Notes: generated by a model not told the origin, from the sequence alone. A DNA stretch of 64,000 bases from Alcanivoracaceae bacterium (GCA_023146255.1 JAGLCJ010000003.1:558001-622000); one strand, 5' to 3'; shown: positions 8,224 to 16,522, counted from the first letter of the stretch. Made by a program: numbers and translations.

Positions 8224-10004
8224 CAGGCATTAACCTCTTTGGCAATCTCGGCGGAAACCGGAACAGGGAAATCGAGCAGCTGCTGGGCGAAGGCCTTGCC
8301 CTGAGGATCAATTCGCAGAGAGGCAATACCGCCGCCACCCAGAGCATTCTTCAGCAAAAAATTCATCGCATTAAAGCCGGGCAGGTCCCAGCGAGAAACA
8401 CTGCCGGTTTGCGGATCGAGGACGTGTTGCATAAAGCCGGCAACCGTCTGCTCGGTCAGGGCTGCGCGCAGGAATGGCAGGTATTCGGCCTTGCGGGCGA
8501 TCACGCCGACATTGGCATGGTTGCCCTTGTCGCCACTGCGTGCCCAGGCCAGTTTTACCAGCGGCACAGCGACCGAGCCAACGGTGCTTTCGCCGTTATG
8601 CACAGGCAGTGCGCTGCTATCCAGTGGCTGTCCGGCAGGCTGCGGGCTATTCACCTTGTTACCGGCGATATCGACGGTGGCCTGCACCGAGGTTTTATCC
8701 ACCAGTGTTGAGAACAGACGAATGCGCGGGAACGATTTCGGCCGGCCACCAACAATGCCGGTCAGGCCCGGCGCCATGCCAGTAGCCGCCTGAGCGATCT
8801 CCCGGGCAAAAATATCCAGCGCCTTTTTGTTGTTGTGCATCGCGGCAATCTTGACCACTACTTCGCGGCTATCGCCGCGCCGGCCCTGTGCGCCATAGGT
8901 GCTTTCAGTGCCAAGTAACTCCACCGAGGTATCTCTGAAATCCTCCATCCCCATGGCGGTAAAGATGCCGCTGACTTTTTTCAGAATACTGTCAGCAACG
9001 CGCTGGCCTTTGGCGGCGGCATCAATGCCACCGATCATGAATGAGGCGGTGATCCTGTGGCCATCCGGCCAGGTGGCGGATACCTTGTACTTGTCAGTCG
9101 GTGGCAAACCACGGGCACCGCTGACCCGGACCCGGTTCTCGCCGGTCTGTTCCAGCGCGACGCCGGTAAAATCGCAGACCACATCAGGCAGGATATAGGC
9201 ACGCGGGTCGCCAATTTCATAAACGATCTGCTCGCCCACGGTGGCACAGCTGACCAGACCACCGGTGTTATCCGGCTTGGTGACAATAAAGCTGCCGTCG
9301 GCAAAGCATTCGGCAATGGGAAAACCCATGTTGTGGTAGTCGGGCACGTCCTGCCAGTCGGTAAAATTGCCGCCGGTACATTGGGCGCCGCATTCGATCA
9401 CGTGGCCGGCCAGCGAACCCTGAGCCAGCTTGTCGTAATCATCCAGAGACCAGTTGAATTCATGCAGCAGCGGGCCGAGCACCAGCGCGGAATCGGCAAT
9501 GCGACCGGTCAGAACAATGTCCGCGCCAGCGGCCAGGGCAGCGCGGATCGGCTCGGCACCGAGATAGGCATTCATGGTCACGGTGAACGGCGGCAGTGGC
9601 GCACCGGTGTCCATCTCGGTAACCGTAGCAAAGTCCTGACGGCGCGGATTCAGGTCATCGCCTTCCACCAGCGCAATCTTCATTTCCACACCGGCGGCGG
9701 CAAACACTTCTTCCAGCGCCTTGCGACAGGCCTGCGGATTGACCCCGCCGGCGTTGCTGACCACCTTGATGCCCTTGTCCCTGATCTCTTTCGCCAGCGG
9801 CGCCATCACCTGAGTGACAAAATCGTGGGCGTAACCCTGATTGGGATCTTTCATCCGCGCCCCGGCCATGATCGACAGGGTCACTTCAGCCAGATAGTCA
9901 AATACCAGATAGTCGATCTCGGCCTGACGGACCAGCTGGAAGGCGGCGGTATTGGTGTCGCCCCAGAAGCCGGCGGCGCAGCCGATGCGGATTGGCGAGC
10001 TCAT
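8223..10004 (-). CDS. atuA: Acyclic terpene utilisation protein AtuA
   Basis: A 593-aa protein of the AtuA family (formerly DUF1446), matching the usual length of about 590 aa. The first roughly 450 residues form the main domain (starting IRIGCAAGFWGDTNTA, with GADIVLTGRIADSALVL), and residues from about 480 on (LVKLAWARSGDKGNHANVGV) form the second AtuA-like domain. The biochemical activity of AtuA is not established; it is the marker gene of acyclic terpene (citronellol/geraniol) catabolism and is absent from the otherwise similar leucine pathway. It is first in the minus-strand operon, with AGGGGA upstream of the ATG, and faces atuR across 192 bp that carry a palindromic operator. Confidence 0.9.
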   Translation of the reverse strand: MSSPIRIGCAAGFWGDTNTAAFQLVRQAEIDYLVFDYLAEVTLSIMAGARMKDPNQGYAHDFVTQVMAPLAKEIRDKGIKVVSNAGGVNPQACRKALEEVFAAAGVEMKIALVEGDDLNPRRQDFATVTEMDTGAPLPPFTVTMNAYLGAEPIRAALAAGADIVLTGRIADSALVLGPLLHEFNWSLDDYDKLAQGSLAGHVIECGAQCTGGNFTDWQDVPDYHNMGFPIAECFADGSFIVTKPDNTGGLVSCATVGEQIVYEIGDPRAYILPDVVCDFTGVALEQTGENRVRVSGARGLPPTDKYKVSATWPDGHRITASFMIGGIDAAAKGQRVADSILKKVSGIFTAMGMEDFRDTSVELLGTESTYGAQGRRGDSREVVVKIAAMHNNKKALDIFAREIAQAATGMAPGLTGIVGGRPKSFPRIRLFSTLVDKTSVQATVDIAGNKVNSPQPAGQPLDSSALPVHNGESTVGSVAVPLVKLAWARSGDKGNHANVGVIARKAEYLPFLRAALTEQTVAGFMQHVLDPQTGSVSRWDLPGFNAMNFLLKNALGGGGIASLRIDPQGKAFAQQLLDFPVPVSAEIAKEVNA

Positions 10005-10071
10005 AGATTCCCCTGTCGGAATAGGTTTGAAGCCAGCGGGGCTTGCCCGCGGTTCAGGGTCGGCCTACGCT

Positions 10072-10089
10072 ACCAAGCAAGCGCTTGGT
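10072..10089. promoter_or_regulatory. Palindromic operator in the atuA-atuR intergenic region
   Basis: A perfect inverted repeat, ACCAAGC - AAGC - GCTTGGT, lies midway between the divergent atuA and atuR starts. Inside it sits the 10-bp perfect palindrome CAAGCGCTTG (10078-10087). TetR regulators of acyl-CoA catabolism bind such sites. It is the best candidate for AtuR binding, controlling both the atuABCDEF operon and atuR. Confidence 0.65.
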
Positions 10090-10196
10090 TTGTAAAGCCA
10101 CTCTGTGAGAGTATCAGGCGGGGGTGGTCAATAGCGGCCACTTGCTTAGTCAGAACGGGCCACCATAATGACGCCCGTCGATCAGGGGAGCAGTTC

Positions 10197-10808
10197 ATGG
10201 TTCAGGTATCCACCCAGCCACAGCAGATTGTCAACGGCATGGACGACTCGCCGCGCGGCAAATTGCTCAGCGCCGCCGCCCGGCTGTTCCGTGATCAGGG
10301 CTTTGACCGTACCACCGTGCGCGACATTGCCCGCGAGGTTGGCATCCAGAGCGGCAGCCTGTTTCATCACTTCCCGACCAAGGAAGACATCCTGTTTGCG
10401 GTGATGGTGGAGGTGATCCGTTTCAATACCGAACGCCTGCGCGCCGCGATAGCCGGCAAGGCGGACCCGGCCGAGCAGCTGCGAGCGCTGATTCGCGCCG
10501 AGCTGCAGGCGATCATTGGCGATACCCGTGAGGCCATGAGCGTGCTGGTTTACGAGTGGCGCTGCCTGACCCCGCAGCATCAGCAGGAGGCGCTGGCCCT
10601 GCGCGCCATCTATGAGCAGCTGTGGATGGATGCGCTGGAGGCCCTGCGCAGCGCCGGCCGGCTGAAAGCCGATGCCTTTATTACCCGGCGGCTGATCACC
10701 GGCATGACCAGCTGGAGCAGCAACTGGTTTGATGCCCACGGCAGCCTGACCATCGACCAGCTCACCGATATCATCCTCGACCGCGTCATTGGCGAACACT
10801 GCGCATGA
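10197..10808 (+). CDS. atuR: TetR-family transcriptional regulator, AtuR-like
   Basis: A 203-aa TetR repressor. The N-terminal helix-turn-helix is plain: AAARLFRDQGFDRTTVRDIAREVG followed by SGSLFHHFPTKEDIL, residues about 25-65; the rest is an all-helical ligand domain. The ATG at 10197 follows AGGGGAGCAG. A much longer frame is open upstream but runs antisense to atuA and is not used. Its divergent position and the palindrome at 10072-10089 suggest that it represses the atu operon and itself, released by an acyl-CoA intermediate, as known for AtuR of Pseudomonas aeruginosa. Its stop overlaps the start of a small gene. Confidence 0.85.
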   Translation: MVQVSTQPQQIVNGMDDSPRGKLLSAAARLFRDQGFDRTTVRDIAREVGIQSGSLFHHFPTKEDILFAVMVEVIRFNTERLRAAIAGKADPAEQLRALIRAELQAIIGDTREAMSVLVYEWRCLTPQHQQEALALRAIYEQLWMDALEALRSAGRLKADAFITRRLITGMTSWSSNWFDAHGSLTIDQLTDIILDRVIGEHCA

Positions 10809-10990
10809 TCGGCAACCGGATCAGCTGGGGCAGTCAGGGCTACACCATCCTCGAACAGGGCGAAATCAACCGCATCACGCTGGAGCTGGATGTCAGCAGC
10901 TGGCTAGTGTGCCGTCCTGACGGGAGCGAAGAGGGCAGTTATCCGACTCTGGCGCTGGCGCAAAAAGCAGTGGAGCAGCACGAGCCCTGA
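10805..10990 (+). CDS. Small hypothetical protein, 61 aa, coupled to atuR
   Basis: The ATG overlaps the atuR stop by four bases (ATGA), a pattern typical of translational coupling, and the frame runs 61 codons. The product (MIGNRISWGSQGYTILEQG...) is soluble, mixed charge, with no membrane segment and no motif I recognise; the alternation of hydrophobic residues suggests a small beta-rich fold. It may be cotranscribed with atuR. It is supported only by its start context and coding-like composition. Confidence 0.5.
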   Translation: MIGNRISWGSQGYTILEQGEINRITLELDVSSWLVCRPDGSEEGSYPTLALAQKAVEQHEP

Positions 10991-11050
10991 GTCATCCGGC
11001 GGATTTCTGAGCAAACGGCCCATGTGGGTAAAAAAATCCTTCATCTTCGA

Positions 11051-11078
11051 TTGACAGTCAGTTCGAAAACCCTAGAAT
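11051..11078 (+). promoter_or_regulatory. Sigma-70 promoter of the tRNA pair
   Basis: TTGACA at 11051-11056, 16 bp, then TAGAAT at 11073-11078, ending 12 bp before the tRNA-Val gene. The perfect -35 box and close spacing suit a strong stable-RNA promoter. Confidence 0.75.
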
Positions 11079-11090
11079 GGCGGCCTCTTC

Positions 11091-11166
11091 GGGTGGTTAG
11101 CTCAGCTGGGAGAGCATCTGCCTTACAAGCAGAGGGTCGGCGGTTCGATCCCGTCACCACCCACCA
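11091..11166 (+). tRNA. tRNA-Val (anticodon TAC)
   Basis: A 76-nt cloverleaf: acceptor GGGTGGT pairs with ACCACCC, D-arm GCTCAGCTGGGAGAGC, anticodon stem TCTGC/GCAGA with loop CTTACAA giving anticodon TAC, and T-arm with TTCGATC. Discriminator A and an encoded CCA end are present. Confidence 0.97.
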
Positions 11167-11175
11167 AGTTTGCGC

Positions 11176-11252
11176 GGAGCGGTAGTTCAGTCGGTTAGAA
11201 TACCGGCCTGTCACGCCGGGGGTCGCGGGTTCGAGTCCCGTCCGCTCCGCCA
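11176..11252 (+). tRNA. tRNA-Asp (anticodon GTC)
   Basis: A 77-nt cloverleaf: acceptor GGAGCGG pairs with CCGCTCC, D-arm GTTCAGTCGGTTAGAAT, anticodon loop with GTC, T-loop TTCGAGT, discriminator G and encoded CCA. It lies 9 nt after tRNA-Val and is surely cotranscribed. Confidence 0.97.
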
Positions 11253-11260
11253 ATTACAAA

Positions 11261-11328
11261 ACACCAGCCCCTGAACTCTGGTGTCATGAAAAGGTCACAG
11301 GCCGATGATGCAATGCATCATCGGCCTG
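11261..11328 (+). terminator. Two hairpins after the tRNA pair
   Basis: A first hairpin (ACACCAG/CTGGTGT, 11261-11284) is followed by a second with a perfect 14-bp stem and 3-nt loop (arms 11298-11311 and 11315-11328), then TTGCTTTAT. The second is the likely transcription terminator of the tRNA operon, though its U-tract is poor. Confidence 0.6.
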
Positions 11329-11377
11329 TTGCTTTATGGGCCGGTGGAAACTTCAACCATCCATAAAGGAGACGCCC

Positions 11378-11485
11378 ATGGACGAGGTCCTGGAAGAACG
11401 TCTCGATGACCGCCTCTGGCTACAAAGCCTTGAGGAGAGCTTCGATGACGACGACGCGGATGAGGATGACGGCTTCGAGCTGTAA
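11378..11485 (+). CDS. Possible acidic microprotein, 35 aa
   Basis: A short frame from an ATG at 11378 to TAA at 11485, preceded by AAAGGAG at good spacing. The product starts MDEVLEERLDDRLWLQ and ends in an Asp/Glu-rich tail (FDDDDADEDDGFEL), giving a strongly negative charge. It lies between the tRNA terminator and fadH on the same strand. I know no family for it. The ribosome site and the isolated position support it, but a frame this short could be chance. Confidence 0.4.
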   Translation: MDEVLEERLDDRLWLQSLEESFDDDDADEDDGFEL

Positions 11486-11621
11486 TCCCTTCCGCTTTTT
11501 TTTATTCCCCCCGCCCTGACTGCCCGCCACGCTCACCGCCCTGAACAATCCTGTCATTGAGACAGCCTCATCCTGCTCCCCAGAATGCGCCAAAACCGAT
11601 TGGTTCTCTGAGGGCTCATCC

Positions 11622-13658
11622 ATGTCAGGTCAGCAACGTTACCCGCATCTTCTCAAGCCACTGGATCTCGGCTTCACCACCCTGCGCAACCGGGTGATTA
11701 TGGGTTCCATGCATACCGGCCTTGAGGAGCAGCCGAATGGCTATGCCCGTCAGGCGGCCTTTTTTGCCCGCCGTGCCGAGGGTGGGGTGGCACTGATCGT
11801 TACCGGGGGTATTGGCGTATCTGATCGTGGCGTTCTCGGCCCTGGCGCGTCGAAGATGACCAACGAGGATGAGGCAAAACATCATCGGGTGATTACCGAG
11901 GCAGTGCACAACGCCGGTGGCAAAATCCTGATGCAGGCATTACACGGGGGCCGGCAGTCGTACCACAACCAGCTGGTGGCGCCGTCCGCCAAGCAGGCGC
12001 CGATCTATCCGTTCAAACCACATGCGCTGTCCGCTGACGAGGTTGAGCAGGAAATAGCATCCTTCGTTAACGCCGCCTTACTCGCGAAATGGGCCGGTTA
12101 TGACGGCGTGGAAATCATGGGCTCGGAGGGCTACCTGATTAACCAGTTCCTGACCCCAAGAGTCAACGAGCGTGACGATCAGTGGGGCGGAAGCTACCAG
12201 AACCGCATGCGCTTTCCGCTGGAAATTGTCCGCCGTACCCGTGAGCGTTGCGGTCGTGATTTCATCATCATGTACCGCATTTCATCGCTGGATCTGGTGC
12301 CAGATGGTTCTGACTGGAATGAAGTCGTGCAACTGGCGAAAGCGCTGGAGCAGGCCGGCGTGACCATTCTTAATTGCGGTATTGGCTGGCATGAAGCACG
12401 GGTGCCAACCATCGCAACCATGGTGCCGCGTGCCGCCTTTACCTGGGTGGCCCGCAAACTGAAGCAGGAAATTTCCGTGCCGCTGGTGACCAGCAACCGC
12501 ATCAATATGCCGTCGGTGGCGGAGGAAGTGTTGGCCCGCGGTGACGCCGATATGGTGTCGATGGCGAGACCGATGCTGGCCGACCCGGACTTTGTCCGCA
12601 AAGCGATGGAGGATCGCGAAAATGAAGTGAACACCTGCATTGCCTGCAATCAGGCGTGTCTTGATCACACCTTTCAACTGCGTCAGGCCAGCTGCCTCGT
12701 TAACCCGCTGGCTTGCTACGAAACCGAACTGAAAGTCGAGCCGACCACGCAGCCGCGTCGCTTTGCCGTGGTCGGTGCCGGCCCTGCGGGCATGGCATTT
12801 TCCCTCACTGCCGCCCAGCGTGGACATCAGGTGACGCTGTTTGATGCAGCTGACCGGATTGGTGGCCAGTTCAACATTGCCCGACAGATTCCCGGTAAGG
12901 AGGAGTTCAACGAAACGTTGCGCTATTTTGATGTAATGCTGAAGAAACATGGAGTGGAGCTGCGTCTGAATACGCGAGTATCGGCTCAGGATCTTGTTGC
13001 TGGCCAGTTTGATGAGGTGATCGTTGCCACCGGCATACAGCCGCGTCATCCGGACATTGACGGCATCGACCATCCGAGTGTGCTCAGCTATCTCGACGTT
13101 CTGCGAGATCATCAAGCGGTTGGCAAGCGGGTTGCTATCATTGGTGCCGGAGGCATCGGTTTTGATCTGGCCGAATACATCAGTCATGGCAAAACATCAG
13201 CCAGCCTTGATCCGCTGCTATTCATGAAAGAGTGGGGGATTGATCCATCAGCGTCAGCGCGCGGTGGTGTTGACGGCGTTCAGGCCGAGGTTGAGCCTTC
13301 TCCCCGGCAGATCTGGTTGTTGCAGCGCAAGGCCAGCAAGGTCGGTGCCGGGCTTGGCAAGACCACCGGCTGGATTCATCGTGAGGCGCTGAAGAAGAAG
13401 GGCGTACAGATGGTGCCGGGGGTGAACTATCTGAAAGTGGATGATGCCGGGCTGCATGTCGAGATCAATGGCGAGGCGCGGGTGCTGGAGGTGGACAATG
13501 TGGTGGTCTGTGCCGGTCAGGAACCGCTGCGAGAACTGGAAAAGCCGTTGCTTGATGCCGGCATCAGTGTCCGGGTAATTGGTGGTGCTGATGTGGCTGC
13601 TGAGCTGGATGCCAAGCGGGCGATTGATCAGGGGGTGCGTCTGGCGCTCGCCGTCTGA
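11622..13658 (+). CDS. fadH: NADPH-dependent 2,4-dienoyl-CoA reductase
   Basis: A 678-aa enzyme that reduces 2,4-dienoyl-CoA esters to trans-3-enoyl-CoA during beta-oxidation of unsaturated fatty acids. The N-terminal half is an FMN-binding old-yellow-enzyme barrel. The cysteine cluster CIACNQACLDHTF...CLVNP near residues 340-360 binds a 4Fe-4S centre. The C-terminal half has FAD (VVGAGPAGMAFSLTAA) and NADPH (AIIGAGGIGFDLAEY) dinucleotide folds. Length and order match E. coli FadH. It is a single-gene unit ending in a strong terminator. In this window it can also serve terpene and unsaturated acid breakdown. In Pseudomonas aeruginosa a fadH gene also lies beside tRNA genes (recalled). Confidence 0.95.
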   Translation: MSGQQRYPHLLKPLDLGFTTLRNRVIMGSMHTGLEEQPNGYARQAAFFARRAEGGVALIVTGGIGVSDRGVLGPGASKMTNEDEAKHHRVITEAVHNAGGKILMQALHGGRQSYHNQLVAPSAKQAPIYPFKPHALSADEVEQEIASFVNAALLAKWAGYDGVEIMGSEGYLINQFLTPRVNERDDQWGGSYQNRMRFPLEIVRRTRERCGRDFIIMYRISSLDLVPDGSDWNEVVQLAKALEQAGVTILNCGIGWHEARVPTIATMVPRAAFTWVARKLKQEISVPLVTSNRINMPSVAEEVLARGDADMVSMARPMLADPDFVRKAMEDRENEVNTCIACNQACLDHTFQLRQASCLVNPLACYETELKVEPTTQPRRFAVVGAGPAGMAFSLTAAQRGHQVTLFDAADRIGGQFNIARQIPGKEEFNETLRYFDVMLKKHGVELRLNTRVSAQDLVAGQFDEVIVATGIQPRHPDIDGIDHPSVLSYLDVLRDHQAVGKRVAIIGAGGIGFDLAEYISHGKTSASLDPLLFMKEWGIDPSASARGGVDGVQAEVEPSPRQIWLLQRKASKVGAGLGKTTGWIHREALKKKGVQMVPGVNYLKVDDAGLHVEINGEARVLEVDNVVVCAGQEPLRELEKPLLDAGISVRVIGGADVAAELDAKRAIDQGVRLALAV

Positions 13659-13682
13659 TCCGGTTGTCTCCGATCTGATCTG

Positions 13683-13710
13683 AAAGCCCGGCTTTGGCCG
13701 GGCTTTTTTT
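13683..13710 (+). terminator. Rho-independent terminator of fadH
   Basis: AAAGCCCGGC, loop TTTG, GCCGGGCTTT, then a run of T to 13710. It begins 24 nt after the fadH stop. Confidence 0.93.
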
Positions 13711-13825
13711 ATGCTTGCCTCAGAAACGTCGGCAAAGTCACGCTGCCAGCGTTGACCTTGACTATAATCGGCACCATATTGACCCATAGCGTCAGCTTCA
13801 CCCCATCAAATTAAAAGGACATGGT

Positions 13826-15241
13826 ATGGGTATGTCGGCCGTCACCTCCGAGGCAATCCTGTTTTTCGGTGATCGCGGAGTCAGCAAGAGCATGCTGTTC
13901 TCCGATTTTGAGGCCATTCTTGACGGCATGGTGGGCGTACCGGAGTTTGCCGGCAGCCAGATCAAGGGAGCCTATTGCCTGGTCAATGGCCACCTTCAGG
14001 TGGTCGCGCTGGTGCTGTTTCTGATTGATTTTGATGATGACGGTATGGCGGACCACACCTGGAATGTACCACTGCGTCATCTGGCGGAGCATGGTGGCCC
14101 TGGTCCGGATATGGGCGCGGGGCCGGTGAAGCTGGCCTGTCGCAGCCAGTGCCCGGTAGCCTGGCATCAGGACAAACTGTGGGATCCGGTCATGAAACCG
14201 GGTGCCAACCACTTCGTTTTTGTCCGCGACACGGTTAAGGAACGCGGTGCCAAGATCGGTCTGTTCATTGATGATTCGTCGCCGGCTCCGGTCGCGGCTG
14301 CGCAGGCCGTTAAGCAGTTTCCGCCGGCAGCGGTAGTGCCGCCAACGGTGGCGCCAGTCGTCGCCCCGGAACCGCCGGTGGTTCAGCCTGCTACTCAGGC
14401 GCAACAGGTTGCCAGAGACGACAAGGAGCGAATTCGCCTTGCTCGCACCCTCAAGGAGCTGCGCCTGCGGGTGCAGACCATGGAAAACAAGCACAAGGAA
14501 GAGGTCGGTCAGCTGCGTTACGCGCACCAGACCAAGGAAGAAATTCTCAGCACCCAGCTTGAGAAGGTGCTGATGCAGTTTAAGACGCTGAAGTCACAGA
14601 ATACCGCGCTGCGCGAGCAGGCGGATTCACTCAAGGCGCAGGTAATGTCTCTGAATGAGAGTCTGCAGGAGCAGATGCATCGCAGCCATGAGCATGGCGG
14701 CGAGATTGAAATCCTGACTGAGCAGTACAAGGTTGCGCTGGAGCAGCGTCTGGAGGAGGAGCGAGCACGCCTGAGTGAAAGTCTGCATGCCAAGGAAATG
14801 GAAGTGCTGACCCGCGAAGAGCGTATTGCCGCTCTGGAAGGAGAGCTGGTGGATGCTCGTCATGAGCAGATCCGTTCAGCCAATACCGGGGCCGAAAAGC
14901 TGCTCGAAAAATTGCAGACCCTTGGCCTTAATTTTATTGCCTTCCATCCCGGCGCTGGTCATATCTCGATCAATGCTTCCGAGATTTCCGATTACATGCA
15001 GAACCCGATGGCTTTTGCTGCACGCAAGTGTCTGGTCACGGAAGAGCATTACCGGGCATGGCTGCGCCACTATGAGAATCCGGTCTGTCAGGTTGAGATA
15101 AGCGGGCAGACTTGTGGCAAGCGCGTGATCCGTGTCGATGTACCAAACCAGTTCCGGCCAGGGCAATCGGATCGTAATGCCAACCGCTGCCAGTATTGCC
15201 GGTCCGATACGGCGATAGAGAATGTATTGAAGTTTCGTTGA
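13826..15241 (+). CDS. Conserved-looking coiled-coil protein with C-terminal cysteines, function unknown
   Basis: A 471-aa protein I cannot assign. Residues 1-150 form a globular domain (ILFFGDRGVSKSMLFSDFEAI... WNVPLRHLAEHGGPGPD) including a short hydrophobic stretch. Residues about 155-200 are Pro/Ala/Val-rich and look like a linker. Residues about 200-360 are a long heptad-rich coiled coil (ARTLKELRLRVQTMENK onward). The C-terminal 110 residues hold HPGAGHISI and four cysteines in two pairs (CQVEISGQTC and CQYC), which could bind zinc. AAAGGAC precedes the ATG. It stands alone between fadH and a cNMP-binding/rhodanese gene, with about 100-170 bp on either side. A structural or scaffolding role is a guess from the coiled coil. 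Confidence 0.85.
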   Translation: MGMSAVTSEAILFFGDRGVSKSMLFSDFEAILDGMVGVPEFAGSQIKGAYCLVNGHLQVVALVLFLIDFDDDGMADHTWNVPLRHLAEHGGPGPDMGAGPVKLACRSQCPVAWHQDKLWDPVMKPGANHFVFVRDTVKERGAKIGLFIDDSSPAPVAAAQAVKQFPPAAVVPPTVAPVVAPEPPVVQPATQAQQVARDDKERIRLARTLKELRLRVQTMENKHKEEVGQLRYAHQTKEEILSTQLEKVLMQFKTLKSQNTALREQADSLKAQVMSLNESLQEQMHRSHEHGGEIEILTEQYKVALEQRLEEERARLSESLHAKEMEVLTREERIAALEGELVDARHEQIRSANTGAEKLLEKLQTLGLNFIAFHPGAGHISINASEISDYMQNPMAFAARKCLVTEEHYRAWLRHYENPVCQVEISGQTCGKRVIRVDVPNQFRPGQSDRNANRCQYCRSDTAIENVLKFR

Positions 15242-15349
15242 GATATATCTGTTTGTGAGGGTTGTCACAAAACAGGCAAGGGAATATGAATCTGGTACGG
15301 AACGTGCAAAATCAAGCCCCGAAATGGGAGCAAATGGCGCGGAGCAGTC

Positions 15350-16429
15350 ATGGCCAACAGCGAGTCCATCGATAAGAGTTTGTTACAGACCTTCGTTCCG
15401 GTAAATGCGTTGAGTGGCGATCATCTCGACCGTTTGCTGGAGCAGCAGGAGGTTGTGCACTATCGCTCAGGTGAAGTGCTGTTCAGTAAGGGTGAGACGG
15501 ATAACCACACTATCTATGTGCTGAAAGGGGAGGTGGAGCTGGATCAGGGTGACGGAAATTGTCAGCTGATTTCCGCCGGAGGTGTCGAGTCGTGGCATCC
15601 TCTGGATCATGCCCAGCCACGGCGGAGCACGGCCACGGCAAAAACCGATGTCAGCGTTGTGCGATTCAGCAGCGCTGGGTTGGACTCGATTCTGGCCTGG
15701 GACCAGTCCGCCGGCTATGTGATTCTGGACATTAACTCCAACGCCGCTTATCAGGATGACCGGCACTGGATGATTCGACTGCTCAAGTCGAAGCTGTTCT
15801 ACCGGATTCCGCCGGGCAATATTCTGGAAATTTTCCGGCGTCTGAAGCCGCTGCGTTTTCGTGCCGGTCAGGCGGTGATTACCCAGGGCGACGATGCCGA
15901 CTGCTGCTACATCATCAAGCAGGGTTTGTGTGAGGTTCTGATCAAGGCAGAAGGTGCTTCTGACCCGACCCCGGTGGCACTGCTGGAGCAGGGGCAGTGG
16001 TTCGGTGAGGATGCCTTGCTGTCGGGCAAGCCGCGAAATGCCACCGTGGTCATGGCAACGGATGGCGAGCTTATGCGGCTTGATCGCAAGGACTTTGATG
16101 AGCTGTTGGGCGAACCTATTGTCCGTACCATCTCTGCCGCAGATGCGCGTGAGCGCTTGGCCGCCGGCGCTCGCTGGCTGGATGTGCGTACTCCGGATGA
16201 GTTCGAGCAGTCCCATCTGCGTGGGGCGCTGAACATGCCGCTCAATGTGCTGCGTCTGAAGTCGCGGCTGCTGGACCCGTCAAAAGTCTATATCGCCTGC
16301 TGTGATACCGGCCGGCGCAGTGCCTCAGCCGCATTCCTGCTCAACAACGTCGGCATCGACGTGCACGTGCTGGAAGGGGGGTTGAATGCGCAGGGCGCGT
16401 TTCTGGGAGACCTGATCGAGCGCGAATAA
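15350..16429 (+). CDS. Tandem cyclic-nucleotide-binding domains fused to a rhodanese domain
   Basis: A 359-aa fusion protein. Residues about 20-130 and 140-255 are two cNMP-binding beta-rolls; the second is the better preserved (GQAVITQGDDADCCYIIKQG, then GQWFGEDALLSGKPRNATV, close to the phosphate-binding cassette FGE-L-RNA). The first lacks a clear cassette. Residues about 258-355 are a rhodanese domain: WLDVRTPDEFEQSHLRGALNMPL and the active loop CCDTGRRS with the likely catalytic Cys318. There is no DNA-binding domain. It could couple a cyclic nucleotide or redox signal to sulfur transfer; the partner is unknown. GGAG lies upstream of the ATG. It is upstream of nadK but separated by about 90 bp. 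Confidence 0.85.
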   Translation: MANSESIDKSLLQTFVPVNALSGDHLDRLLEQQEVVHYRSGEVLFSKGETDNHTIYVLKGEVELDQGDGNCQLISAGGVESWHPLDHAQPRRSTATAKTDVSVVRFSSAGLDSILAWDQSAGYVILDINSNAAYQDDRHWMIRLLKSKLFYRIPPGNILEIFRRLKPLRFRAGQAVITQGDDADCCYIIKQGLCEVLIKAEGASDPTPVALLEQGQWFGEDALLSGKPRNATVVMATDGELMRLDRKDFDELLGEPIVRTISAADARERLAAGARWLDVRTPDEFEQSHLRGALNMPLNVLRLKSRLLDPSKVYIACCDTGRRSASAAFLLNNVGIDVHVLEGGLNAQGAFLGDLIERE

Positions 16430-16522
16430 AGCCCGGGCGGGCCGGTTTCACACCGGCTTGCCTTGCCTTGCTGCTCACTCCCCTTCATGCTTTCCGCTTC
16501 CTTTCTGTCATGAGGTGCCGCG

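Noticed and set aside
9057..10196. Long N-terminal extension of the TetR frame
   Set aside because: It runs antisense to atuA; the TetR fold starts only after the ATG at 10197, which has a good ribosome site.
11041..11253. Minus-strand 70-codon frame over the two tRNA genes
   Set aside because: It is the antisense translation of tRNA-Val and tRNA-Asp, a familiar artefact; both tRNAs fold perfectly.
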